From positions 22,323,492-22,387,491 of the forward strand of contig JAMXIF010000086.1 in NCBI GenBank assembly GCA_028583685.1: a DNA stretch of 64,000 bases. The letters run 5' to 3'. Below are positions 45,480 through 56,534 of the stretch, piece by piece. The position numbers and the translations under genes are program-made. Positions within the stretch are counted from its first letter, which is position 1, and each line of letters begins with the position of its first letter. The notes under the pieces are model-generated. The model was not told where the DNA came from, did not search any database, and saw only the letters and a program-made list of their open reading frames with translations. The DNA is from Petaurus breviceps papuanus (Eukaryota; Chordata; Mammalia; Diprotodontia; Petauridae).

Positions 45480-46962
45480 ACAATATTCCAAAATTGACTC
45501 ATTAGCCCTTCTCAAAACCTCTCTCCAAACTTGCCCATTTCTACTGATGACACCCAAGTTCCAAACTGCATTCATCGTTGACCCTTCACCCTCTCCATTC
45601 CCAAGCACCTCCAAAAGTCTATTGATTCCATCTCTACATCTCTCACATCCATCCCTTCCTCTTCATTCACACTGCTACTGCCCTAGATCTGCTCTTTATT
45701 ACCACTTACCTCAATGATCATCACACTGTTTCCTTTGGTCTCCTTACCTTCAGTTTCTCCCTTATCCTACTCCATTCTTGATACAAGTACCGAAATAATC
45801 TTAAGGTGTAAGTTTAAACTTTCAACTCTCCATCATCACCATCACCACTACAGCCCAAAAATAATTAAATAAATAAGTGACTCCCAATTGTCTCTGGAAT
45901 AAAATACAAATTCCTTAACTTGTCATTTAAAACCCTCTGTAGGGGATGTCCATCAGTTGAGCTGAACAAGTTGTGGTATATGAATGCAATGGAATACTCT
46001 TGTTCCATAAGAAATGATGAACAGGCAAATTTCAGAAAAACCTGGAAAGACTTACATGAACTGTTGCTGAGTGAAGTGAACAGAATCAGGAGAACATTGT
46101 ACATAGTAACAACTATATTGTGTGATGACTTGGTTAAGACTTAGCTCTTCTCAGCAATGCAAGGCCCCAAAACAATTCCAAAAGACTCGTGATGGAAAAT
46201 GCCATCCATATCCAGAGAAAGAAATATAGAGTCTGAATGCAGATGGAAACAGACTATTTTCTTTTTTTATTGTTTTTTTTCTTTTTCATGGTTTTTCTCT
46301 TTTGTTCTGATTCCTCTTTCACAACACGATTAATGTGGAAATATGTTTAATATGATTGTACATGTATAGCTCATATTAGATTGCATGCCATCTTGGGGAG
46401 GGAGGGAAAAGGAGGAAATTTAGATCTCAAAATATATGAATTATATACAAATAATATAAATATATAAAACATATGATATAAAAAGTGAATATAAAAGTGA
46501 AATAACATACATAAATAAAGCTAAAAAAAAGAAGGGAAATATAAAGCCCTATGAAATCTAGCTTCAGTCTACCTTTCCAACTTTATTTCACCTTACTCCC
46601 ACTCTCACAAGTCACAAGTGCACAAGTCACACCCCAGGCCTGGAATTCACAGATATCTGTCTCATTTCTTTCAAGGTCACTTTCTCCATGTAGCCTTTCC
46701 AATTTCCCTAGATGAAGTCATTCTCCTCCTCCTCAAATACTCCTAAAACACTGTGGATCTTCTCTTAGCCTCCCATCACTACCTAAGCTGGCTTATACTT
46801 ATCTACACGTGCATTACAGCCCCCATTCCACTCTATCCCCACCTCCCAGTGAAATGTGAGCCCTTAAAGGCAGAGCAAGGTCTGTGTCATTTCTCTTTTG
46901 TGTCTCTAGGGCCTAGCTCCCTAACACATAGTAACTACTTAGTAAATGTCTGCTGAATTGGA
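45480..46962 (+). repeat. L2 LINE split by an L1 3' end
   Basis: L2 3' coding/UTR sequence (aatacaaattccttaacttg, catttaaaaccctctg) is interrupted and continues with agccctatgaaatctagctt, gtctacctttccaacttt, and ends with ggcctagctccctaacacat, agtaaatgtctgctgaattg. Confidence 0.8.
45928..46553 (+). mobile_element. 5'-truncated L1 in L2
   Basis: The insert (45940-46541) holds the last bit of ORF2 (near 45985-46100: WNTLVP-type and GEVNRIRRTLYIV) plus the 3' UTR (gtctgaatgcagatggaaac, gggagggagggaaaaggagg). Flanks taaaaccctctg (45928-45939) and taaagccctatg (46542-46553) are a target duplication with two differences. Confidence 0.8.
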
Positions 46963-46964
46963 TT

Positions 46965-47880
46965 AAAGATACATGTGTGGAATGGGATAGCTCTGAGAAT
47001 ACCTAGGTTGGAATTATGACCTGCTTTGGGTATTTTTCATGGACTTATCTATATAGGGACATCCTCTAGAGTGTTCCAGATTCATGAGCTTTCCTAACCT
47101 GGAAAGTACCAAGTGGCTCAGATCTCATGACTGTAAGTCAACCCTTCACCTCAATAAGTACCCCAAACACTCTGATGACCTTCTAAAGTAGGTGTTGGGG
47201 AGTGGTGGGGAACATGTAGTGAGGTTCTAGGGAACCAGCCTTCTTGGCTCAGCTGAACAACTTTAAAAATAACTCTAAAAAAAGTCAACAAAGGAAGAGT
47301 GATTATTCTGAGGTTTTTTTTTAAGTATAAAGTCCTTTTTTGAAATTTTGTTTCCACTCTTTTAAATGGCCATTTCTGTAACAATGGCTCCTAATTAGAT
47401 CTATTTATTTTGACAGCTCATGTCCCCTGATAAAAAGGGCCATATGCAACATTTTCAAATTAAGAATTTTCCCCTGAAAAGCATGCTATTATTAACTATC
47501 TGAAATATCAAGGCTTTGCAAAGCAGGTGGCAATCAAAAACCGGAAAAGTCATTTTTTTTTTTATCACAGTCTGGTTTTTGCCTTGGGTTTCATTATTTA
47601 AAGAGAAAAGCTAGAAATAAACTCAATAAGTAGCTATTGGGGGAGAGATGAGAGAGCAGAACTGCCACCAGCTGGACTGCGAATGCTCAAGGATCACCAT
47701 GTCCTCGACTCTCCTATTCACCGCTGATGTCTGAGCACCCTGGCCAGTGCTCCATACACAGTGGGCAATCAGTTACACTTGTAGGTAGCAATATAAGGGG
47801 AATGATAAACTGACCCATGCCCAAATTCGAAAACAGTAAAAGTTTGTCTTTAGGGCTTTTCCACTCTCCCTCTTGTCTCT
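46965..47880. other. Unique-looking DNA with enhancer-like motif cluster
   Basis: No repeat is evident. At 47370-47440 an aacaatgg SOX-type site, cctaattag homeodomain-type site and tgacagct MEIS/PBX-type site lie close together. Confidence 0.4.
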
Positions 47881-47884
47881 CCAT

Positions 47885-48262
47885 TCCCCTTCTCCTGGTT
47901 CTCTGAAGCCCCATCCTGTACCACCTGGGTATTTCCACTGGCTGTCCACCATGCCTGAAATATGCTCCCTCTTCATCTCCACCTCCAGGCTTCCCTGGCT
48001 TCCTTCAAGTCTCAGTTAAAATCCCATCTGTAAGGGGCCTTTCCTGATCCCCCTAATGCTGGTGCCTTCCCTCTGTGGATTATTTCCAGTTCACCTAATC
48101 AATAGCTTCTTTGTACACAGTTGTTTGCATATTATCTTTCCCTTTCTTTCCCTATTAGGCTGAGCTTCAGAGCAGGGACTGTCTTTTGCCTTCCCTTGTA
48201 TCTTTAGTGCTTAGCACAATGCCTGCTGCATAAATGGCACTTAATAAATGCTTACTGACTCA
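47885..48262 (+). repeat. L2 LINE 3' end
   Basis: The sequence ggcttccttcaagtctcagt, taaaatcccatctgtaagg, ggcctttcctgatccccct, gcttagcacaatgcctgctg, taataaatgcttactgactc is a well-preserved L2 end. Confidence 0.85.
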
Positions 48263-48264
48263 CT

Positions 48265-48890
48265 CACCCCCCCAGAAGAGTCCCATGTTCCCAGGCCTTT
48301 TCTGTTATCCCATGTCTCATTCTCTCTCAGCTAGCCTGGGATCAGAGGATCCTGTGCTAGAAGACTTACCACATGCAACCCCCATGTTAGATCAAAGAGG
48401 CCAAGATTATTCACCTATCAGATCCAGGCCTTTGATTCCAAATCTAGTCTTTCTGCCACATCTGACTGATCTCCTGTGCTGTGACTCCTTAATGCACACA
48501 GAGCTCATACCTTGGGATGCTTTGGCCCCATAGTGTTTTACAGGCTTTATCAACAAGATACACATGCAGTTAAGCAGTGGACAGAGATGGGAAGGAGGAC
48601 CATGATGAAGGGAAAGGGCTTAGACTACTAATACCAGGAGTCCAGCCTTTGCAAGAGAAAGTCACCCCAGTGTATTTTCAATCCTATCATGGGGTAATCA
48701 TGGAAAGGCATCTGAGGGAAGGGGCTAAGTAGGAGAAGCCAGCTGGGCTAGGTGTGGACTGGGTTTGGTTTGGGAGGCTTCCTTGGAATGCCTGTTTCAT
48801 TAAGTTTCTCTCTATCTTTTCAGGCTAATCACACACTATTCCCCCTGACATCCAGTCAAACCTAGATATTTGCTGTTCCTTATACAAAAG
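48265..48890. other. Unassigned DNA
   Basis: Nothing recognised; a 99-codon open frame at 48234-48533 starts in the L2 tail and has no domain. Confidence 0.45.
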
Positions 48891-49051
48891 CTGCCTTTCA
48901 TCTCTGTATGTTTACAAAGGCTGCACCCTGCCCCCACCCTCCTCTGCACTGACTTTGGAGCCCTTAGCTTCCTTTAGGGCTTGGCTCAGGTGCCATATCC
49001 TACAAGAAGCCTTTCTTCCAGGTTAATCATTTGTGCCTCCCATTCTCTATT

Positions 49052-49306
49052 TTGTTTTAGTTCATTTTCAGTTGTGTTCAACTCTTTGTGACCCCATTTA
49101 GAGTTTTTTTGGCAGAGATGTTGGAGTGGGTTGCCATTTTCTTTCTCCATTTCATTTTACAGATGAGTAAACTGAGGTAAACAGGAAAAAGTGGCTTACC
49201 CAGGGTCACACAGCTAGTAAGTGTCTGAGGTGAGATTTGAACTCAGGAAAATGAGTCTTGACTTCAGGCCCAGCATTCTATGCACTATAGTGCCAACTAG
49301 CTGCCC
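49052..49306 (-). repeat. MAR1 SINE in L2
   Basis: Antisense tail (gttgtgttcaactctttgtg, cagagatgttggagtgggtt), core (cagggtcacacagctagtaa) and head end (gtgccaactagctgccc). Confidence 0.85.
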
Positions 49307-49439
49307 ATCCCCCACTACTCTACACTTATTTTCTATACACACTGTTCATTCATTTGTTTACATGTCATTTTCTCCCCAAGAGTATGCAAGTTCCTCAAGG
49401 GTAGAACCTATTTTGTTTTTTTTGTCCTTGTGGCTTTAT

Positions 49440-49684
49440 GGAAGACACAAGCACTTATTAAGCACCAGATACTGTGCTAAATGTTTTTCAAATGTCTCAC
49501 TTGATCCTCATAGACAATCCCAGGAGGTAGGTGTTATTTTGAATCTTCATTTTACAATTCAGAAAACTGAGGCAGAGGTTTAGTGACTTGCCCAGGGTCA
49601 CAAAGCTAGTAAGTTCCAGAGGACATATTTGAACCCAGGTCTTCCTGACTCCAGGCCCATCACTATATTCACTGTGCCACCTAG
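49440..49684 (-). repeat. THER1-type CORE-SINE in L2
   Basis: Antisense: gcacttattaagcaccagat, gaggtaggtgttattttg, gtgacttgcccagggtcaca, ggtcttcctgactccaggcc, actgtgccacctag. Confidence 0.85.
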
Positions 49685-49749
49685 CACCTTAGTACCTATG
49701 ATAATGTCCAGCACCCAACAAGTACTTAAAAAATGCTTGTTGAGTTTAC

Positions 49750-51395
49750 ATAGAATGGTGACAACAGTAGAGACAACTGTATTGGGGGCCTCTTTTCTAG
49801 CCACTAAAACATGATGGCTCAATCAAGAGGGGAATGTGCCAGTGCCTTTTGAAGATGGTTAAAATTACTCCTACTTCTCTGGATTTCCTGACATACCCTT
49901 CAGCTTTCAGTATGGCACAGTTGGGTCTTTGCCGCAAACAAAATGACTTATGGAAAAACTGCCTGATTGGGTAACTTTTTGCCACTGAGAATAGGTACTA
50001 CCCAACTAAGCAGAATATATGTAGACTAGCATTCTGTCTCTGGAGTTTGAGATTTGGAATGAATCACTGCTACCAGTCATTAAATCATCAAATAACATTC
50101 ATTAGTCAACTAGTTCAACGTTTCCCAAAGCTCAACCAGATTTCTCAGTTCTCTCCCTGGGACCATTCTACCCTTTGCCAATTGAATTTTGCCAGCTCTG
50201 GGTTAGAATACCATGAGGTAGAGAGAAGAAAGTAGGACACAAGAACAATGGGGAGGAGAAAGAGAAGTCAGTTTTTAATTTCATAGGTTTCAAGTATAGT
50301 CTTTGGAAGTCAAAGTTTTACAGGACAATAAAACTTTGCCATGCATTAATCATTAGAAAACATTGAAAGAATTCAACTTTTTATCCAATATAGGAATCTT
50401 TTCTATAACATGCCTGACAGACGGCCATCCAGCCTCTTCTTGAGCACCTCCAGGGAGAATGAGTTGAACTCAAAAAGCAGCTCATTCCATTTTTGTATAG
50501 CTGTTCTTGAATCCATTTTCCCTGCTTGTAAAATGGAAGTTAACACACCATACATAGGCTGGGGAAAACATGTCTAAGTGATATAGAAACATACTGAGGT
50601 AAACTGGTAATATTCTTCATGGGGGGCATGAGTGATAGTTGTACTGAATGCCTTAACCTCATTTAAATCATTCCATTCTCTTTAGATCAGTTTCTGAGAC
50701 AACACAAAATTAACCAATCCACAATGTTGGCTCTTCCTTTCTTCCATTCTGTCCTCAAGATAGGTGCTAATAAAAACCAAAAATAATGAGTAACAAAAGG
50801 AAGAGAAGAAGCAATGTCCCAACTGCCTAATCCAATTTTAAGTCCACACTCTTAGGAACCAACTCCACACTAGTAATCAGCTTCTGGGTAACCAAGAGTT
50901 TGTTCTGTAAAGTGACACATGACATTCTAAAAAAAGAGAAATAACAGTGGCATGAAGCCATGCTCAGACAGGTCATTAGGTTCAGATCACTATCTGAAAC
51001 TTATCCCAAGGACAGATCTAGCAATTTCATAAGAACAGGTGCCCTTTCATACTATTTCCATTACTTCATAGTTCAGTGATTCCTGCCACTAAACTCTCCC
51101 CTCAACAAAGAATGAAGAACAGAAAAGGAGGCCTGGAGAGAGATGAATAGATTCATAAAAGGCATAGGAAGTCTGACTCTAATGCAGTCAAAATTCACAA
51201 GGCTAGAACCAATATTTAAGGAGTTACTTCTGCAATCAAATAGACTTGTTTATAAATTCTTATCAACCTAGTGAAATCTGTTTGATGACATTCATTTTCA
51301 TTGTCTTCATCTGCTAATTTAGTATTTGAATTACAGTAAGTATCACAGGATGCACAATGAGGCACAGGCTTAACCTTTAAACATTATTTTTTAAG
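49750..51395. other. Unassigned DNA
   Basis: No gene is recognised. The piece at 50405-50480 (ggccatccagcctcttcttg, agcacctccagggagaatga) resembles a MIR/CR1-type scrap but is too short to assign. Confidence 0.4.
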
Positions 51396-51399
51396 ATTA

Positions 51400-51565
51400 C
51401 AGCTGATATTCAGGTGACACTTTAAGGTTTTGGAGCACTTTGCATTCAGCTATTTTATAGATGAGGAAACTGGGAAGTTCACCCAGCCAAGGAAGTACCA
51501 GAGGTAAGAGTCAAACCAGAGATTTTCCTGATGAGTCCAGATGTTTGTCCACTACATCTCACTGC
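51400..51565 (-). repeat. THER1-type SINE, degraded
   Basis: The sequence cactttaaggttttggagc, acagatgag-like tatagatgaggaaactggga and gattttcctgatgagtccag marks an old antisense CORE-SINE. Confidence 0.55.
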
Positions 51566-51589
51566 AGAACCAAAAATAGAAAGGATGAT

Positions 51590-52030
51590 ATTTTTAAATG
51601 AATTTAAAATATTATTGTGCTATAAGAAAAAAAGTGAGGAAATCTGAAAAATGTGGAGATGTACATGAACTGTTGGAGAATAAAGTAAGTAGAACCAGAA
51701 GAAGTCTATGCATGATAAAGCAATAGTATAAGCAGAAAGAAGACCAGAATGGCCCCAAATACCGAGTAATTAAAATGACCAAACTTGTTTCCAGAAGAGA
51801 TGAGGATGTACCTTTCAGGAGGGGGAAGTGGTGAGACTAAGAGTACAGAATGTGATATACACTGTCAACTACACTCAATGTCTTAATCTGGGTTTTGCTT
51901 AAATATCTGTTCTAAGGGAGTGACTCATTTGGTGGTAGAAACAGAGAAACTTTATATCCAGAAATGACTAATATGAAAATAATGGGCATAAAAACTTATT
52001 AAAATAAAATAATAATAAAATGTTCTACCT
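51590..52030 (+). mobile_element. Old L1 3' end
   Basis: The sequence ggagatgtacatgaactgtt, gaataaagtaagtagaacca, gaagtctatgcatgataaag corresponds to the end of ORF2 and the start of the 3' UTR of an old L1. The end is A/T-rich (aataaaataataataaaatg). Confidence 0.55.
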
Positions 52031-52034
52031 GAAA

Positions 52035-53165
52035 AGGAAGGAGGGGAGAATTTACAAACCATCAAAAAGAAGAAACTTGTGACAACTTTTTCATCTATAA
52101 AAGCTACATCAGAAACACAAAGAAATTTTAAAACAATAACAGAACAAAAGAATAATAATAATAATCAAAGAAAAATACATTCACTCATGACAACTTCTAT
52201 TATATGGACCTCCTTCCTGAGTGCCAGATAAAGCAGAAAGAGTTAAGACCTATTTCCCCAGAGTAAGCAATTAGCTCCCACTCCCAAGTGTATTTTCCAT
52301 GGCAGCCTGAGACTCTGTCACTGATAATTCTCTGCCCCTGGAGGTGTGCACACACCAGATGCATCAATGTCAATTCAAGGCCACACTGCTGAGTCTTGCC
52401 GGAGTACCAGCCATAAGCCTTTCTGTGTTAAATGAGAACTGTCTCTAACACACTGCCCAAACAGTGATGTCCATTCCTGCAGAGACTTCCCTCAGATTTA
52501 TTAATGCACTGTTTTATTAAAGAACATTGACATTATCCCCAGAATTTGTTTGCAGCATCTGACTCAATCAACAGATCTGCCCAGCCTAATAACTGACACA
52601 CTCTGTCCTTTTTCCCTGTGGCATCCTAAAGAGAGAGCTTCTTGTGTGATTGCTAACCTTTTAGAGATCCAGAAAGTGCTGCCTGGCAAAGCATTCACAG
52701 TATTTACAGAGCAGAGAAAGAAATCCACTAAAATACGTAGTTCTATCTTATGTAAAAGGCAAGAGAAAGGGTCAACCAAAAGTCTAAATTTGAGAGTAGA
52801 TCACTAGAAAAATCTGAATAATCTCATATTTTTGTTGATTCTGACAATGGAGACTGCTGTTTCAGCACCCAGGTGGGACCTAAAAAACTAAATGTGAGCA
52901 CTAATGCTATTCACACTTTGTCAGAGAAAGTCAAAATACAGTTATCCCTTCCACATCACAGGGGTTAAGGGCACAGTACCCCCTCAATCTGGAAAATCCA
53001 TGTAACATTTTTTGGCCCTCCCTACATACCAGAGAAAAATCTGAATTATTATGATATTAAAAGATAAACTTTCTTTATATTATATAATATTCTATATATT
53101 ATAAATACTTTATATAGTATTTCTATAATATACTATATAAAATACTATATATAGTATATATAATA
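52035..53165. other. Unique-looking DNA then AT-rich flank
   Basis: The part 52250-52570 lacks repeat features and has balanced composition. From about 53060 the DNA becomes extremely TA-rich. Confidence 0.45.
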
Positions 53166-53186
53166 TGTATTATACAATACTATATA

Positions 53187-53580
53187 CCGTGTTTCCCCAA
53201 TAATAAGACCTATCCCGAAAATAATCCCTCCCCTTACTAAGATTCCTCTAAAATAAGCCCTCCCCCGAAAATAAGCCCTATTGAGATTGCTACTGTAGTG
53301 AAGGTGATCCCCTGAGCTACACGCTACATTACGGCGAAACGCACGCCGCGCTCCGAGCTGCATCCAATCAGAGCTGCAGCAGTGAGCGCGTCATCCTGTT
53401 CTTCCCCAGTGATTTGCTTATTGAATAAAGGTACATTTTTTTTGTTCACATTTACCTGTTTATTAAAATTGCTGTCAATGTTCATTAAAATAAGCCCTCC
53501 CCTGAAAATAAGCCCTCTGGTGTTTTTCTGTCCAAAAAAAAAAATTAATAAGACAGTGTCTTATTATCGGGGAAACATGA
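53187..53580. mobile_element. CpG-rich MITE with TA target duplication
   Basis: The 394-bp element has imperfect inverted ends (ccgtgtttcccca and, reversed, tcatgtttccccg) flanked by TA, pointing to the Tc1/mariner superfamily. Near each end is the same 30-base subterminal repeat (53250-53279 and 53487-53516) in direct orientation with one difference. The centre is CpG-rich (cggcgaaacgcacgccgcgc), which is unusual for methylated old repeats and suggests a recent insertion. No transposase is encoded. The family name is not known to me. Confidence 0.7.
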
Positions 53581-53582
53581 TA

Positions 53583-53604
<22 letters not shown>

Positions 53605-53613
<9 letters not shown>

Positions 53614-53763
53614 TTTTTAAAGCAATCGGGGTTAAGTAACTTGCTCAAGGTTACATGGCAAGGTGTTTCTGGGTGGGTCCTAAGTGTCTGAGCCCAGATT
53701 CAATCCCCAGGTCATCTCGACACTGGAGCCGGTGCTCTTATTTGCTGTGCTACCTGGCTGCCC
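53605..53763 (-). repeat. WSINE1-type SINE
   Basis: Poly-T start, agcaatcggggttaagtaac, gtctgagcccagattcaatc, gacactggagccggtgctct and head end gctacctggctgccc. It is very similar to the copy at 61914-62073. Confidence 0.9.
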
Positions 53764-53854
53764 TATACAATACTATATTAACCCTATATATTACACGTCA
53801 TAGATACTAAATATAGCATATATAATATATATAACACAATAATCTATATATGTA

Positions 53855-54035
53855 CTTCATTATTAATTCATTTACATATACACATACACGTGCATGTACA
53901 CATGCATATGCATGTTTATATACATGTACATAAACAAGTGCATATACATATATGCATATACATATACACAGTGCATGTACATACACAAGTGCATATACAT
54001 ATACACTATACATATACACATATACATATACATAT
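53855..54035. repeat. CATA/CA-rich simple repeat
   Basis: Imperfect catatacata and cacatgcata units; open frames of alternating Tyr/Val across it are artefacts. Confidence 0.9.
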
Positions 54036-54039
54036 GTAT

Positions 54040-54505
54040 GCATTTCTGAATTTCTAAACTTTTCTGTATCAGCTACTGGCCTTTGTATGTTATCTGTGGC
54101 TTCTGTAAAACTCCCCCCAAATTCTCATTTATTTTCTTACGCTGACCCACAATATATTGAAATTGCAATGGGGAAAGTCATGATGCAGTCACTTGCTGTC
54201 ACAATTAGCTCCTTTCCTCCTTATTTCTGTTCCACATCAGATGGCTCTCTATGCCCACCTCTGCGGGTTTCAGCTAACCACAGATTAACATCATGATTTA
54301 ATGTACCCTCCAACCCTCCTCCCTTCCTAGGTCACTTCAGCTCATCATACAAGGACCACATTAGTATGTTGCCTGCTTCCAACTCAACAATCACACTGAG
54401 ATACACTCCACATTAGTGGTGAGAATACTCATAATCCAGGACTTTCATGTTGGTAACCATGTCTTGTCATTAATGTCTAGTAGAATCTATTAAAAATATG
54501 GGATC
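54040..54505. other. Unassigned DNA
   Basis: No repeat or coding domain recognised. Confidence 0.45.
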
Positions 54506-54507
54506 AC

Positions 54508-54640
54508 AGGGGCAGCTAGATGACAGAATGGATGGAGCACCAATCCTGGAGTCAGGAGGACCTGAATTCAAATTTGACCTCAAGACACTTACTAGCTGTG
54601 TGACCCTGTGCAAGGCACATAACCCCAATTGCTTAAAAAT
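54508..54640 (+). repeat. WSINE1-type SINE
   Basis: The head (ggggcagctagatgacagaa), middle (ggagtcaggaggacctgaat) and tail (tgtgaccctgtgcaaggcac, ataaccccaattgc) are present. Confidence 0.85.
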
Positions 54641-54664
54641 ATACATTCATACATATATATGTGT

Positions 54665-54840
54665 GTAATCCTAGATTAAGATTTGGAAGGGACCTTAAAG
54701 ATCATTGAGTCCAATGCTTTCATTTGATACTTGTAGAAATTGAAGGTAAGAGAAGATAAGTGGCATGGCCAATGTGAACTCGGGTCTTCCTGATTCCAAG
54801 TCCACTCTCTATTCACCATGATGCCTTGTTGCCTCTCATC
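54665..54840 (-). repeat. MIR-type SINE (long variant)
   Basis: Antisense: gatttggaagggaccttaaa, gatcattgagtccaatgc, cgggtcttcctgattccaag, ccatgatgccttgttgcctc. Confidence 0.7.
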
Positions 54841-54844
54841 ACAT

Positions 54845-55325
54845 ACGTGATGAAGACATAACAAAAAGTAAAGAAGACATAACTTTCTTTGGCATAGTTA
54901 ATGCCATTTTCTGTGTTTCTTTCCCCTTCTTATTACCCAGTTCTAGGTGCTATTAAACAATGATAGACAAATATTTGATTACCAAACTATTTCCAGAAAC
55001 TCACCCTCCAAACATACACATATGAACAAACTATGGAATTGCCATTAGTCTTTCTTCCAAATGTGTTCCCCTCATTTTAAATTTTTGTTCTTTCTCTCTC
55101 ACAACTTACCTGTCCTATGTCTCATTCCTTTAGAACCTAACTAGATAACAGATCAGATAAGCTAATATCAATGACTGATATTTTAATGATATTCATAAAT
55201 AGCAAAAGACTCAGAAGGATTTCTGGAGAACATTAAGTAAATTCTCTATAAAGTATTTCCAGAAAGATATGAACAAGAACATATGGATGGGTAGCAATCA
55301 GTGTACATCAGGTAAGTAAATATCT
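54845..55325. other. Unassigned DNA
   Basis: No repeat or coding domain is recognised between the MIR copy and the composite repeat that follows. Confidence 0.4.
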
Positions 55326-55329
55326 ATTA

Positions 55330-55535
55330 TACCATGGTCTTACTGAAGTACTAAAGCAATTGTTCTATATATTATTCCTCTTTGATAACATTTATATCCA
55401 ACAATGGTTTTAATGCAATGGAAGGAGTACTGGTTCTAGAGACTAAGGATTTGGATTCAAATCCTGACTTTGACATGTACTGTTTGTATGACTCTAGATA
55501 AGTAATTTACCCTTCCTGGGTCTTAGATATAATAA
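55330..55535 (+). repeat. MIR-like SINE with 5' flank shared with 18.2 kb
   Basis: The head (gcaatggaaggagtactggt) and core (cttcctgggtcttagat) are preceded by about 90 bases matching those at 18200-18290 (for example ctgaagtactaaagcaattg). Confidence 0.6.
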
Positions 55536-55539
55536 TAAT

Positions 55540-55805
55540 AATAAAAATAACTAGCATTTATATAGAGCTTTAGAGTTTATAAAGCACTTTACAAATATGT
55601 TATCTTATTTGATCCTTACAAGAACCTTGGGAGTTAGGTGATATTATCATTCCCATTTTACAAATGAGGAAACTGAGGAAGGTGGAGGTTAAGTGACTTG
55701 TCCAGAATCACATAGTGGTTAAGAGTATGAGGTGGGATTTGAACTCAGGACTTCCTGACTCTGGATCCATTACTCTATATACATGGCACCACTTATCTGC
55801 CTCTC
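55540..55805 (-). repeat. THER1-type CORE-SINE
   Basis: Antisense: gcatttatatagagctttag, aaagcactttacaaatatg, ttgatccttacaagaacctt, gaactcaggacttcctgact, caccacttatctgcc. Confidence 0.85.
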
Positions 55806-55894
55806 ATGAGAAACTAAATGGTCTCTGATGTCCTTTCTAGATCAATCATGTTATGAAAGCAACTTGCTGACTCATAGAGCTCTGATGCTAAGAA

Positions 55895-56530
55895 GTTATG
55901 ACAGAATTTCAGGACCCACGAAGAAGAGTTAAAAACCTCAGTTCAAATCTTGCCTCTGCCACTGCATGCCATTGCATCAATGCAATATTCACAGTGCCCA
56001 TGATCACTATAAATATACTTGCATGGTGCTCAATTGCAATGTATAACAGACTCTCCATATATAAGACAGAAGCAAAACATCTATTCAGACACCAGAAAAC
56101 CAAATTCCAACACCAGGAAACCAAATCCATCATAGTAACAGAAGTTAATATACCACAATGTAGCAGGAAGCCACATCATCCTTTAGCCTTCTCACAAACC
56201 AACACAAGCCTAGTTGGCAAACACCAACTTTTACTCACAAGCTTGACTGGCTCTCTCTCCCAAGATATAGGTGCTCTGACTCCCAGCTTCCTTAGGGCTC
56301 TGTTCTACCCTTCAACAAACTCCTCCCACCACAAGCTTCATGTGATAACATTCAGCCTATTAGGGGGCAGAGTATAATTTCAAACCAGGGAAGGTCTTCA
56401 AATTACCATTACATGCTGATTACTTGCTTGACTTTGGACAAGCCATTTCATTTCTCTGGGCCTCTGTAAAATTAAGAGGTTGGCCTTGATAACTGCTAAG
56501 ATCCTTTCAGGGTCTTTTATCTCTGAATCT
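55895..56530 (+). repeat. MIR-type SINE split by an LTR fossil
   Basis: The head (aacctcagttcaaatcttgc, ctctgccac) stops at about 55965 and the core and tail resume at about 56414 (ctgattacttgcttgacttt, gcctctgtaaaattaagagg, aagatcctttcagggtc). Confidence 0.65.
55966..56413 (-). mobile_element. LTR fossil (third copy)
   Basis: On the minus strand it starts TGTAATGGTAATTTGAAG, like the 8.2-kb copy. Its last 170 bases align with 600-774 (for example ggcactgtgaatattgcatt). About 448 bp; the exact right-hand end and target duplication are unclear. It is a solo LTR inserted in a MIR. It is more diverged than the 8.2-kb copy, so probably older. Confidence 0.5.
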
Positions 56531-56534
56531 GTCA

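Larger units (their letters stand above)
48895..49748 (+). repeat. L2 LINE 3' end split by MAR1 and THER1
   Basis: Consecutive L2 pieces are 48895-49050 (gggcttggctcaggtgccat), 49307-49438 (tatgcaagttcctcaagggt, agaacctattttg) and 49685-49748 (gataatgtccagcacccaac, taaaaaatgcttgttgag). Confidence 0.75.
53171..53778. mobile_element. Nested MITE plus SINE bounded by one target duplication
   Basis: The 15-base repeat tatacaatactatat at 53171-53185 and 53764-53778 is perfect. Between the copies lie a MITE (53187-53580), a TA run and an antisense SINE (53605-53763). The simplest reading is that the repeats are the SINE's target duplication and that the MITE later landed at a TA at the end of the left copy. 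Confidence 0.8.

Noticed and set aside
53171-53778. MITE moved by 3' transduction with the SINE
   Set aside because: The MITE end next to the left repeat has a TA duplication and inverted terminus but no A tail, so a separate cut-and-paste insertion fits better.
55898-56377. 159-codon open frame on the plus strand
   Set aside because: It crosses a MIR fragment and runs antisense through an LTR fossil; no coding signal.
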